A stretch of 11,156 nucleotides of DNA from Tannerella sp. (GTDB lineage: Bacteria; Bacteroidota; Bacteroidia; Bacteroidales; Tannerellaceae). The notes beneath the pieces were generated by a model that had not been told where the DNA came from, did no database searches, and worked only from the letters and a program-made list of their open reading frames with translations. A program made the position numbers and the translations under genes. The DNA is taken from the NCBI GenBank assembly GCA_031283915.1, contig JAITAY010000174.1, positions 1 through 11,156 of the forward strand. Direction: 5' to 3'. Positions within the stretch are counted from its first letter, which is position 1. Every line of letters begins with the position of its first letter. Below are positions 1 to 7,774 of the stretch, piece by piece.

Positions 1-314
1 ACTTCTTCCACCGAATGTTCAATCAATTCTTCAATTAACCTGTCCGGAACATCGCTTTGAATGTAAACCGAAATCCAGTGTTTTTTGTCGGAATGATAAC
101 CAGGTGTTATTCCTTCATAATATTCCCTCAGTTGTACCGATTTTTCGGGTTCGCATTTCATATTGACGAAAAAATCGCCTTCTTTGGGCGCAAGAGAAAA
201 ATAAGCAAACATCTTATTCATTACCTTGTAAACCAAAGTATTTTCGTCGAAAGGCATACATTCTTCAGCGCCTTTAATCGAAAGACAATGTGTTCTTAAT
301 TCCTCGATATTCAT
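1..314 (-). CDS. MmcQ/YjbR family protein (3' end cut by window edge)
   Basis: The minus strand is open from an ATG at 312-314 to the window edge, giving about 104 residues; the family is usually near 115-120, so only a short C-terminal piece is missing. The N-terminal helix (MNIEELRTHC), the PFDENTLVYKV stretch at residues 21-31, the VNMKCEP strand near 50-56 and PGYHSDKKHW at 71-80 fit the compact fold of the MmcQ/YjbR group. These proteins have been linked to DNA binding by fold resemblance, but no precise cellular role is established. The gene is visibly more AT-rich than the lspA and ileS genes upstream of it and is separated from the DUF4296 gene by 59 bases, so it may be a separate unit. 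The family call is by motif and layout, without a profile search. Confidence 0.8.
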   Translation of the reverse strand, partial: MNIEELRTHCLSIKGAEECMPFDENTLVYKVMNKMFAYFSLAPKEGDFFVNMKCEPEKSVQLREYYEGITPGYHSDKKHWISVYIQSDVPDRLIEELIEHSVEE

Positions 315-373
315 TGGTTGATAATAATGTCTGTTTTTATGGCCTTGCTTACCAAACTCACAACTTCTCATTC

Positions 374-1189
374 TCAATTCTCGACCGATCCGGTCGTGTG
401 GATGGAATCCAGGGCTGCAATGGCCGGCGAGCCGTAACGGTATTTCATCAGGCTGAAATCATCCAGATAGATTTTGTGGAAAGCCGTATCTGCCGTATTT
501 AACCGGATATATCCGTACACCCGGTTCACCCGCTTGGCGGGAATGGTTTTCAGATAAATCTCATGGGGGCCGTCCCGACCGACCGTGCTTTTTACGGTAA
601 CTGCCGTATCGCCCTGATACGCCTTGAGATGTGCCTCTACAGGCTTCTTCATGTTCGGCGTGAGACCCCACACCTGCCATCTCAGGACAAAGGCGCTCCC
701 GGACGAATAAGGCTCGTCCGGCTGAAGGTCGAAAATTACCCGGTTGGAAAGCGATAGCGGCGAAAATTCATAATATTTCCGGAAAATCCAGATGTCCAGC
801 GAATCGGCATTCGATGTCGGAGCGATGTCAGGCTTGATATCTCCGACGGCGTCCATCTGCGCTTTGATGTCTGCCAGCGCTAAATTACATATTCGCATGT
901 ATTGATCCAGATGTTTTCCGTACCAGATCATGGAGCTGTCGTATTCGGCTTCCGTGAGTTGATGTTTCCTGAATACGGTCTGATACAACGTCCGCCGTTC
1001 GGCGGACGTCGGATAAGATGCCGGATCCATGTTGATCATTGCTTCTGCCAACTGCATGTCGATCGTCACTTTCTGCATTTTTTTTTCGGGAATGATTCCG
1101 TCGGGTGTCCGGCCGCAGGCGAAGAGAATGACTGCAACCATGAATACGGCTCCCCGGCTGATGCACGTATCGAGAGAAATCTTCGACAT
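374..1189 (-). CDS. DUF4296 domain lipoprotein
   Basis: This encodes a 271-residue exported lipoprotein of unknown function. The start at 1187-1189 gives a lipoprotein signal: basic residues early, a hydrophobic run at 14-24 and a lipobox L-F-A-C with the acylated cysteine at 25. An ATG further upstream at 1252 would add 21 residues lying within lspA and would spoil the signal, so it was not used. Residues about 31-120 match the DUF4296 pattern typical of Bacteroidota: IIPEKKM, then DMQLAEAMIN, a helical region, then a YRxxxxx-like pairing of YGKHLDQYMRICN. The remaining 150 residues look beta-rich and are not recognised. The start lies 13 bases after the lspA stop, so the gene is almost certainly co-transcribed with lspA, whose product would cleave its signal peptide. 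The role may be in the envelope, but that is inference. Confidence 0.82.
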   Translation of the reverse strand: MSKISLDTCISRGAVFMVAVILFACGRTPDGIIPEKKMQKVTIDMQLAEAMINMDPASYPTSAERRTLYQTVFRKHQLTEAEYDSSMIWYGKHLDQYMRICNLALADIKAQMDAVGDIKPDIAPTSNADSLDIWIFRKYYEFSPLSLSNRVIFDLQPDEPYSSGSAFVLRWQVWGLTPNMKKPVEAHLKAYQGDTAVTVKSTVGRDGPHEIYLKTIPAKRVNRVYGYIRLNTADTAFHKIYLDDFSLMKYRYGSPAIAALDSIHTTGSVEN

Positions 1190-1202
1190 GGAGCGAAACG
1201 GT

Positions 1203-1817
1203 TTATTTCGAGAAACTGTCGGAAAGCAGGCGGCGGTAGAACAGTAACACAATGGCTGTACCGACGCAGATAGCCGAATCGGCGAGGTTGAAAATCGGAC
1301 GGAAGAAAATGAACTTCTCTCCGCCCCATAACGGGAACCATTTCGGATAATGTGTCTGTATCAGGGGAAAATAGAGCATGTCCACAACTTTCCCATGCAG
1401 AAAGGTCGCGTAGCCGCCGCTTTCAGGCAGGAAGGCGGCGAGCTGGCCGTAACTGTGGTTGAAAATCATACCGTAGAACAGGCAGTCGATGATGTTCCCC
1501 ATCGCTCCGGCAAAAATCAGGGCGATAGAGGCAATGTATCCGAATGAAACATTCCGGTGTATCAGCCGGAAGATGTAATATCCGATGGCCATCACGGCCA
1601 CAATCCGGAATACGGACAGCATCCGCTTGTCCAGCAATTCCATCCCAAATGCCATGCCGGGATTTTCCGTAAAGTAAATCTGAAACCATGAAAAGATGTG
1701 GATGCTTTCATGCAGTTGCATGTGCGTTTTCACCCAAATCTTCAGGCTCTGGTCAAGGATGAGGAGCAGGGCGGCAATGGCCACCGCTCCCCATGTTTTC
1801 CTGTATCTTGATCGCAT
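1203..1817 (-). CDS. lspA: Lipoprotein signal peptidase (signal peptidase II)
   Basis: LspA is an inner-membrane aspartyl protease that removes the signal peptide from prolipoproteins after diacylglycerol transfer to the lipobox cysteine. The 204-residue product has the family's membrane segments at about 11-28, 71-93, 96-114 and 181-200. Its motifs are in order: DQSLK at 22-26, FTENPGMAFG at 49-58, GNIID at 107-111, VVDM at 144-147 and FNLADS at 176-181. By comparison with the E. coli enzyme the catalytic pair should be D146 and D180. It is longer than the roughly 165 residues of E. coli LspA, mainly between GNIID and FNLAD (an insertion around 120-170), which is common in Bacteroidota. It starts 24 bases after the dksA-like stop and sits immediately before a lipoprotein gene. 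It is the expected target of globomycin. Confidence 0.96.
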   Translation of the reverse strand: MRSRYRKTWGAVAIAALLLILDQSLKIWVKTHMQLHESIHIFSWFQIYFTENPGMAFGMELLDKRMLSVFRIVAVMAIGYYIFRLIHRNVSFGYIASIALIFAGAMGNIIDCLFYGMIFNHSYGQLAAFLPESGGYATFLHGKVVDMLYFPLIQTHYPKWFPLWGGEKFIFFRPIFNLADSAICVGTAIVLLFYRRLLSDSFSK

Positions 1818-1841
1818 AATGTTGCTGCTTTTTTGACCGGA

Positions 1842-2222
1842 TTATTTCGCCATACTCTGTTTTGCTTCGATGCTCAGCGTCGCATGAGGCACCGCACGCA
1901 GCCGTTCCTTGGAAATCAATTTTCCCGTCTCGCGACAGACGCCGTAGGTCTTGTTTTCAATCCGGATCAGCGCAGCTTGCAAACTCTGGATGAATTTCAT
2001 CTGACGCTGTGCCAGACGGCCGGCCTCTTCCTTCGACAAGGTAGCAGCACCTTCTTCCAGTACCTTGAATGTGGGCGACGTATCGGAAACATCGTTCCCG
2101 TCCAAATTGGTCAGTCCGCTCCTCAACAAATCATAATCCTTCTTTGCCTTATCCAACTTTCTCAGGATGATTTCCCGAAATTCTTCCAGTTCCGCATCCG
2201 AATATTTTGTTTTCTCTGCCAT
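1842..2222 (-). CDS. DksA/TraR family protein with degenerate zinc site
   Basis: This 126-residue protein resembles the DksA/TraR family, which binds the RNA polymerase secondary channel and alters promoter response with ppGpp. Residues 8-37 and 63-90 are predicted helices that could form the coiled-coil arm. The C-terminal module YGVCRETGKLISKERL continues to PHATLSIEAK at 112-121 and aligns without gaps to the DksA zinc region (C-x2-C-x17-C-x2-C). Only the first ligand is kept: C96 is present, and the other three positions are T99, S117 and A120. Zinc binding is therefore unlikely, a state often seen in the Bacteroidota versions of this protein. The start at 2222 follows an AT-rich leader 75 bases downstream of ileS, and lspA follows after 24 bases. 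Whether it regulates rRNA or amino acid promoters as E. coli DksA does cannot be told. Confidence 0.9.
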   Translation of the reverse strand: MAEKTKYSDAELEEFREIILRKLDKAKKDYDLLRSGLTNLDGNDVSDTSPTFKVLEEGAATLSKEEAGRLAQRQMKFIQSLQAALIRIENKTYGVCRETGKLISKERLRAVPHATLSIEAKQSMAK

Positions 2223-2297
2223 AATTCAATTTATTATATTATATAGGTTATACTTCCTCCTGTTTTCAGTCTCGAATATACGACGAAATCCAGGATG

Positions 2298-5200
2298 TTA
2301 TCTTGCTTTCTCTATTTTGATGTGCACATGGAATCCGTCCATGTCGAACGCCGTCCCGTCCGGCAATTCATCACCGGTCACTTCGATAGAAACCGCCAGC
2401 ACCTGGTTGGCGATGTATTCCCGGTGCGTTTCCAGCGCCGCATCCGTTTCTTTGGACGAGCGAATGACGACGCGGATTTTGTCCGTAATCTCGAAACCGC
2501 TGCTTTTGCGCAGGTTCTGGATGCGGTTCACCAATTCGCGTGCCAGCCCTTCCCGGCTCAGTTCGTCGGTCACCGTAATATCCAGCGCAATCGTCAGCGT
2601 GCCTTCGTTGGCCACCAGCCAGCCGGGGATGTCTTCGGAGATGACCTCCACATCCGACAGCTTAATCACCGCTTGCTGCCCGTCAATGGTGAACACAAAT
2701 TCACCGTTGTTCTCTAATGTCGCGATTGCCTGCCGGCTCATGGAGCGGATGGCTGTAGCCAACGGCTTCATGATTTTTCCGTACCGCGGACCTAACTTCT
2801 TGAAGTCGGGTTTGATTTTTTTCACCAGCATGTCGCCCGTATCCTCCACAAATTGCAGGGACTTTACGTTAACTTCATTCAATATCAAATTCTTCACAGC
2901 CTCGACAGCCTCCATTTGGCGTGCGTCCGTGGCGGGTATCATGACGGTTTGCAGCGGCTGCCGCACTTTGATACCGACTTTCCGGCGAAGCGCCAGCACC
3001 ATGGACGAGACGGTCTGCGCCAGTTGCATTCGCTCCTCCAGCAGGGAATCGACAGCCTCTGCCCGATACGCAGGGAAGTCGGCCAGATGTACGGATTCCG
3101 CCTGTTCACGTCCCGAGGTCTGCATCAAATCACGATAGAGCCGGTCGGCATAGAACGGTGCAATCGGCGCAATCAGCTTGCTGACGGTTTCCAGACAGGC
3201 ATACAGCGTCTGATAGGCGGAGAGTTTGTCGGTCGTCATGCCGCCACCCCAGAAACGGCGGCGGTTCAACCGGACATACCAGTTACTCAGGTGGTCGTTG
3301 ACGAAATCGGAAATGGCGCGTCCGGCACGGGTTGGTTCATAGGTTTCGTAATATTCGTCCACGTTTTTTACCAGCGAATGAAGCAGGGACAGAATCCAGC
3401 GGTCAATCTCCGGACGGTCTTCCTGTGCGCCTTCCGCCTCCCGACCCGTAAACCCGTCCACGTTGGCATAAAGCGCGAAGAAAGAATACGTATTATATAA
3501 TGTACAGAAAAACTTGCGACGCACTTCTTCGATGCCTTCAACATCAAACTTGATATTGTCCCACGGCGATGCGTTGGTAATCATGTACCAGCGCAGAGCG
3601 TCCGAACCGTACTGCTCAATGGTCGCGAACGGGTCGACGGCGTTGCCCAGACGTTTGGACATCTTGTTGCCCTTCCTGTCCAGTACCAGCCCGTTGGACA
3701 CGACTGTCTTGAACGAAACACTGTCGAAGACCATGGCGGCAATGGCATGCAAAGTGAAAAACCAGCCGCGTGTCTGGTCGACGCCTTCCGCGATAAAGTC
3801 GGCCGGAAAGCCCGTACCCAGGCTTTTTTCGCTGAACGGATAATGTATCTGTGCATAAGGCATGGAACCCGAATCAAACCAGACGTCAATCAAGTCCGTT
3901 TCTCGCTTCATGGGACGGCCGGTAGCGGAGACGAGTACCATCTCGTCTACACAGGGACGGTGCAAGTCAATTTTCTGATAGTTCTCAGCGGAATAGTCAC
4001 CCGGCCGGAAACCTTTCTCCCTGTAGGGATTGCTTTCCATGAATCCGGCGGCTACCGCTTTTTCGATTTCATTGTATAACTCTTCTACGGAACCGATGCA
4101 TATCTCTTCCGCCCCGTCATCCGTCCGCCAGACGGGCAACGGCGTACCCCAGTAGCGACTGCGGCTCAGGTTCCAGTCCTGGAGGTTTTCCAGCCATTTG
4201 CCGAAACGGCCGGTACCGGTGCTTTGCGGTTTCCACTGGATGGTATCGTTCAGCGCCATCATCCGTTCGCGACAGGCTGTCGTCCGGATAAACCAACTGT
4301 CCAGCGGGTAATACAATATCGGCTTGTCCGTCCGCCAGCAGTGCGGATAATTGTGCGTATACTTTTCTATTTTGAAGGCCAGTCCCTGCTGTTTCAGCAT
4401 GACACAGAGATCTATGTCCAGCGTGGCGCTTCCTTCCGTCGATGCGGGGTCGTATTCATTCTTGACAAAACGGCCGGCATAGGGTTTGTAGAGTTCCACA
4501 TTGACGTTCGACGCGACATAGGCTTCATCCAGGTCTTCCAGCCGGAAATAGCATCCCTTCAGATCGACGGCCGGACGAAGGTTACCTTGCCTGTCGAGCA
4601 GTAGCACCGGCGGTACGCCGAAGTTTCTGGATACACGCATGTCGTCAGCGCCAAACGTTGGTGCGATGTGCACAATTCCCGTACCGTCTTCCGTCGTCAC
4701 AAAGTCGCCGGAAATTACGCGGAAAGCGCCTTCGCCGGGATTGAACCAGGGAATCAACTGTTCGTATTCCATGCCGACCAACTCCGCGCCGGCATATTCC
4801 GTATCGACGATTTGGTATGGAAGCCTTTTGTCGCCCAGCCTGTAATCCTCCAACGCTTGTCCTCCGGCTTTCGAGTTGAAGTGTGCCTCTATCCGGTCTT
4901 TAGCCAGGATGAGCGTTACAGGCTTGCCCGTGCTGGGATTATACGTCTTTACGGCAACATAGCGGATGTTCGGTCCGACGCAGAGCGCCGTGTTGGACGG
5001 GAGTGTCCAGGGCGTCGTTGTCCAGGCGATAAAATAAGCATCGCCCCATGCTGTCATTTCCGGCTTGGGGTGCTTGATTTTGAACATGGCTACCATGCTC
5101 GTATCCTTCACGTCGCGATAACAGCCCGGCTGGTTCAGTTCGTGCGTACTCAGTCCCGTCCCGGCTGCCGGGGAATAAGGCTGTATCGTATATCCCTTAT

Positions 5201-5723
5201 AGAGCAATCCTTTCTGGTAGAGTTTCTTCAGCAGATACCACAGGGTTTCGATGTAACGGCTTTCGTATGTGACATAAGGGTGCTCCATGTCAACCCAATA
5301 TCCCATTTGTTGCGTCAGTTCCTCCCATTCGCGGGTATATTTCATCACGTCTTTCCGACAGGCGGCGTTATAGTCGGCCACCGAAATTGTCTTTCCGATG
5401 TCTTCCTTCGTAATACCAAGGGCTTTTTCCACTCCCAGTTCCACAGGCAGGCCGTGCGTATCCCAACCGGCCTTACGCTTGACCTGAAAGCCCTTCATAG
5501 TCTTGTAGCGGCAAAATATATCCTTGATAGTACGTGCAATCACGTGATGAATCCCCGGCATACCGTTGGCCGACGGGGGACCTTCGTAGAACACGAACGA
5601 AGGACGGCCTTCACGGGTGGCTATGCTTTTTCGGAAGATGTCGCCTTCCTGCCATTCCTTCAACACCTCCCTGTTTATCTCCGACAGGTCAAATATATTA
5701 TATTCAATAAATTGATGACTCAT
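2298..5723 (-). CDS. ileS: Isoleucyl-tRNA synthetase, KMSKR type with GIHH signature
   Basis: This 1141-residue cytoplasmic class I synthetase charges tRNA-Ile with isoleucine and hydrolyses misactivated valine. The Rossmann core starts near residue 40 with the signature region NGMPGIHH at 53-60. The CP1 editing domain carries the threonine-rich WTTTPWTLPSN at 234-244 and GTGIVHIAP at 347-355 followed by FGADD. WNLSRSRYWGTPLP at 517-530, VWFDSG at 614-619 and KMSKR at 687-691 follow, then a helical anticodon-binding domain from about 790 and a long C-terminal part. The length, KMSKR in place of KMSKS and the absence of a C-terminal cysteine zinc finger place it with the eukaryote-like IleRS2 group, known for mupirocin resistance. 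The HxGH signature reads GIHH. The ATG at 5723 gives the usual N-terminus (FIEYNIFDLSEINREVL). It is the first gene of the operon with the dksA-like gene, lspA and the DUF4296 gene. Confidence 0.97.
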   Translation of the reverse strand: MSHQFIEYNIFDLSEINREVLKEWQEGDIFRKSIATREGRPSFVFYEGPPSANGMPGIHHVIARTIKDIFCRYKTMKGFQVKRKAGWDTHGLPVELGVEKALGITKEDIGKTISVADYNAACRKDVMKYTREWEELTQQMGYWVDMEHPYVTYESRYIETLWYLLKKLYQKGLLYKGYTIQPYSPAAGTGLSTHELNQPGCYRDVKDTSMVAMFKIKHPKPEMTAWGDAYFIAWTTTPWTLPSNTALCVGPNIRYVAVKTYNPSTGKPVTLILAKDRIEAHFNSKAGGQALEDYRLGDKRLPYQIVDTEYAGAELVGMEYEQLIPWFNPGEGAFRVISGDFVTTEDGTGIVHIAPTFGADDMRVSRNFGVPPVLLLDRQGNLRPAVDLKGCYFRLEDLDEAYVASNVNVELYKPYAGRFVKNEYDPASTEGSATLDIDLCVMLKQQGLAFKIEKYTHNYPHCWRTDKPILYYPLDSWFIRTTACRERMMALNDTIQWKPQSTGTGRFGKWLENLQDWNLSRSRYWGTPLPVWRTDDGAEEICIGSVEELYNEIEKAVAAGFMESNPYREKGFRPGDYSAENYQKIDLHRPCVDEMVLVSATGRPMKRETDLIDVWFDSGSMPYAQIHYPFSEKSLGTGFPADFIAEGVDQTRGWFFTLHAIAAMVFDSVSFKTVVSNGLVLDRKGNKMSKRLGNAVDPFATIEQYGSDALRWYMITNASPWDNIKFDVEGIEEVRRKFFCTLYNTYSFFALYANVDGFTGREAEGAQEDRPEIDRWILSLLHSLVKNVDEYYETYEPTRAGRAISDFVNDHLSNWYVRLNRRRFWGGGMTTDKLSAYQTLYACLETVSKLIAPIAPFYADRLYRDLMQTSGREQAESVHLADFPAYRAEAVDSLLEERMQLAQTVSSMVLALRRKVGIKVRQPLQTVMIPATDARQMEAVEAVKNLILNEVNVKSLQFVEDTGDMLVKKIKPDFKKLGPRYGKIMKPLATAIRSMSRQAIATLENNGEFVFTIDGQQAVIKLSDVEVISEDIPGWLVANEGTLTIALDITVTDELSREGLARELVNRIQNLRKSSGFEITDKIRVVIRSSKETDAALETHREYIANQVLAVSIEVTGDELPDGTAFDMDGFHVHIKIEKAR

Positions 5724-5772
5724 TACGCTTCAATCCCTTGCAAAAATATTGCCGTTACTTAAAAAATTGCCG

Positions 5773-5804
5773 CAAAGATAATCGTTTTCGTTAGAACAGA
5801 AAAG
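5773..5804 (-). promoter_or_regulatory. Candidate ileS promoter, Bacteroides type
   Basis: Read on the minus strand, 5780-5773 is TATCTTTG, an exact match to the Bacteroidota -7 consensus TAnnTTTG. About 18 bases further upstream (5804-5799) is CTTTTC, a poor match to the -33 TTTG box. The start of transcription would lie near 5766, leaving a leader of roughly 40 bases before the ileS ATG. A match to the -7 box alone can occur by chance, but its position, orientation and agreement with the yraN promoter candidate support it. Confidence 0.5.
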
Positions 5805-5874
5805 TATATTTGCGTGGGTTAATCTTTTTTTGAAGTACTGTCACAAAATCACGGCTGTCCGGTAAGATAAATTG

Positions 5875-6130
5875 TTATACTTAAAAGTAATCGATTTGCA
5901 AAAGAGGGATAAAATACAGACTTTAGCAATCATGCAAATAGATTTGACACAAGAAGAGATATCCGAGTTGCTATATTAGTTCAGCGTAACGTAAGCAGTT
6001 CGGACTGCATCCAGGTAACCTGTATCCTGATGTTGAATATAAACGTATCAACAAAAGCTATTTCAGAATATTGGGGAATCACTACTGACCGACAAACAAG
6101 AAAATTAGCCGGTTTTAGTTTGTTGATAGA
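5875..6130 (+). pseudogene. Decayed N-terminal half of an IS630-family transposase
   Basis: An ATG at 5932 opens MQIDLTQEEISELLY and meets a stop at 5979. Allowing one lost base near 5972, reading continues in another frame as LVQRNVSSSDCIQVTCILML, then NINVSTKAISEYWGI. This pattern (short charged start, helix, ILML, then a helix-turn-helix ending ISEYWGI) is what I know of the N-terminal domain of the IS630-type transposases whose C-terminal half lies at 6272-6796. The frame ends at a stop near 6130; a second shift after YWG gives SLLTDKQEN, which could be the next segment after an internal deletion. The upstream sequence TTATACTTAAAAG at 5875-5887 resembles TTATACTCAAAAAG at 6266-6279 and may be the left inverted end. 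No function is expected. The assignment comes from memory of family sequences and would need a profile search. Confidence 0.42.
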
Positions 6131-6171
6131 ATGATTTACAACAGTTTTATTTTTATGATTATCCGCAATCA

Positions 6172-6192
6172 ATCCTAAATATTTATTAGGAT
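6172..6192. repeat. Small hairpin, 7-bp stem
   Basis: ATCCTAA at 6172-6178 and TTAGGAT at 6186-6192 are perfect inverted repeats around a 7-base AT-rich loop. No T-run follows on either strand, so it is not a standard terminator. It lies between the two IS630 remnants and may be part of the decayed element or chance in AT-rich DNA. Confidence 0.3.
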
Positions 6193-6265
6193 AATTGCCG
6201 AAAAATCGGTTGATAATTAACGATATATATTTTCTCATATTATAGAGAAGTTGTGTATTTACAGT

Positions 6266-6796
6266 TTATACTCAAAAAGAAATGGAATGCGAATTACACA
6301 ATTTAAAATTGAGCGTTAGCAAAGATTCCAACTCAGTCTTATAGTTCGAAATAGTTTCAAAAAAGTTCCTGACCGCCTCTTTGAACAGGTCTTTTGTTCT
6401 GTAGAAATGCGTATTGATCACTTTTTTTCGTAAAAACCGCCAAAGCCGTTCTATCAGATTGAGGTTAGGCGAGTAGGGCGGGAGGAATATTTGTTTGATT
6501 TTAGTTCCTTCCAGCCATCTGTTTAGCTCTTTGTTCCGGTAGTATCTTGCGTTATCGGAGATGATATAAATGGACTTGGCTTGCGGATGTTTTTCCAGTG
6601 CCGCCCGATACATTTTCTTCGTCGATTCGGCGTTCACACTTGCACATTCATGTGCTATCACATCCGTCACATCCCGGGCATTGAGTAATCCGTTGATATT
6701 ATACTTTACGCGGTATGATTTTGTGCAGGTGCATATCTTCCCCGCAGGGGGAATCATATCAATAGAAAAACGGGTATCCCTTTTCCCTGTTCCCCG
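6266..6796 (-). pseudogene. Truncated IS630-family DDE transposase (C-terminal half)
   Basis: The minus-strand frame is open from just after a TAA at 6797-6799 to a TGA at 6272; the first ATG is at 6757 (161 residues). From residue 14 onward it matches the IS630/Tc1-mariner-like DDE_3 core: YNINGLLNARDVTDVIAHEC at 19-38, SIYIISDNARYYRN at 62-75, FLPPYSPNLNLIERLWRFLR at 91-110, and a tail TELESLLTLNFKLCNS. D68 and E103 are separated by 34 residues, the DD34E spacing of this superfamily. The first catalytic aspartate and the whole DNA-binding domain, roughly 150-180 residues in full-length relatives, are absent, and no frame of 6797-7043 supplies them convincingly. TTATACTCAAAAAG at 6266-6279, overlapping the stop, may be the right inverted end. 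It cannot be an active transposase. It lies between two housekeeping clusters. Confidence 0.87.
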
Positions 6797-7043
6797 TTAG
6801 GGAGCGGCTCAAAGAAGAAGAACAAAAGGCGTTAGGCTGGTCGGCAAAACGATTTCTATTATTTTCTCTTTTGTACCGCCTTTCCACGCATTATAGCGAT
6901 ATTCAAATCGAAAATAGAATTTCTTTTGTGTGTACCATCATTTACTTTTTTTGCAAAAACACAAAATAATCCCGATAATTTAAGACGCTGCCAATCTTTG
7001 AAGGACTGTATTCATGCTCAAAACCCTGTTGTGTCACGTATAA
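6797..7043. other. Spacer without a recognised gene, downstream of pyrH
   Basis: All three minus-strand frames of this 247-base stretch are interrupted by stops, and nothing in them could be tied to the missing part of the transposase, to frr or to another gene. A short frame reading NAWKGGTKEKIIEIVLPTSL near 6810-6893 is not recognised. No strong hairpin followed by a T-run was found, so the pyrH terminator is not identified. The stretch is AT-rich compared with the flanking genes and may contain further scrambled IS sequence. Confidence 0.5.
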
Positions 7044-7754
7044 TCACCGCATTACTTTTGTCCCGACCGGTTCGCCATTTATCACCTTCTGCAGATTGCC
7101 GGCTGTATCCATATCAAATACAATGAGTGGCATATGGTTGTCTTTACAGAGCGTAATCGCTGTCAAATCCATTACTTTCAATCCTCCGGCATAGATCTCG
7201 TCGAATGTGATTTCTTCATATTTCACTGCGGCGGGATTCTTTTCCGGGTCGGCCGTATAGATACCGTCCACGCGAGTGCCTTTCAGAATCACATCGGCAT
7301 CCATTTCGATGGCACGCAGACAGGCCGCCGTGTCGGTCGTGAAAAACGGATTCCCCGTACCGCCGGCGATCATCACGACATGCCCCTGTTGCAACCGCTC
7401 GATAGCGCGCCATTTGCTGTAATATTCGCCGACCGGTTCCATACGGATGGCCGTCAATACGGTCGATTTCACCCCTGCGGCGTCCAACGCCGAGTGGAGC
7501 GCCAGGCTGTTAATCACCGTTGCCAACATGCCCATCTGATCGCCCCTGACACGGTCAAAACCTTTGGATGCGCCGCTCAATCCGCGGAAAATATTTCCTC
7601 CGCCTATGACAATCCCGATTTGAACCCCTCTTTCAGCGACTTCCTTGATTTGCAAGGCGTATTCACGGAGACACACTTCGTCAATCCCGTACTGTTTTTC
7701 GCCCGCCAGTGACTCGCCGCTTAATTTCAGCAGAATACGATTGTATTTATTCAT
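7044..7754 (-). CDS. pyrH: UMP kinase
   Basis: PyrH phosphorylates UMP to UDP with ATP, the first committed kinase step toward UTP and CTP, as a cytoplasmic hexamer usually tuned by GTP and UTP. The 236-residue product has the amino-acid-kinase-fold motifs in order: KLSGE at 10-14 (phosphate binding), GGGNIFRG at 51-58, DQMGMLATVIN at 72-82, GGTGNPFFTTDTA at 131-143 and KGTRVDGIYTADP at 158-170. The frame extends upstream to an ATG at 7787, but the start at 7752-7754 gives the standard N-terminus MNKYNRILLKLSGES, and a promoter-like box at 7775-7782 lies between the two. It follows birA by 42 bases on the same strand. The frr gene, often found next to pyrH in bacteria, is not seen downstream in this window; the adjacent DNA is IS remnant instead. 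Confidence 0.96.
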   Translation of the reverse strand: MNKYNRILLKLSGESLAGEKQYGIDEVCLREYALQIKEVAERGVQIGIVIGGGNIFRGLSGASKGFDRVRGDQMGMLATVINSLALHSALDAAGVKSTVLTAIRMEPVGEYYSKWRAIERLQQGHVVMIAGGTGNPFFTTDTAACLRAIEMDADVILKGTRVDGIYTADPEKNPAAVKYEEITFDEIYAGGLKVMDLTAITLCKDNHMPLIVFDMDTAGNLQKVINGEPVGTKVMR

Positions 7755-7774
7755 ATTTCGGTTGTTTTGTATGG

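Noticed and set aside
2252..2265. AGGAGG-like Shine-Dalgarno sequence on the minus strand before the dksA-like gene
   Set aside because: It is more than 25 bases from the start codon and Bacteroidota rarely use such sites, so it is probably coincidental.
2167..3138. Plus-strand open frame of 323 codons
   Set aside because: It is serine-rich and low in structure, overlapping the 3' part of ileS and the start of the dksA-like gene on the opposite strand; a shadow frame.
4668..5762. Plus-strand open frame of 364 codons
   Set aside because: It lies wholly antisense to ileS, which has every expected synthetase motif; long antisense frames arise from biased codon use.
5805..5812. Plus-strand TATATTTG box that could be a promoter toward 5932
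   Set aside because: It matches TAnnTTTG, but no TTTG lies at the right distance upstream and only a decayed transposase start follows.
6046..6128. Perfect 10-bp inverted repeat TATCAACAAA / TTTGTTGATA (6046-6055 and 6119-6128)
   Set aside because: The arms are 63 bases apart in AT-rich DNA and do not bound any recognised unit, so it may be chance; it was not called an insertion-sequence end.
5981..6238. 85-codon minus-strand open frame between the two IS remnants
   Set aside because: Its composition is unlike the genes of the window, no motif is recognised, and it runs antisense to the probable N-terminal transposase remnant.
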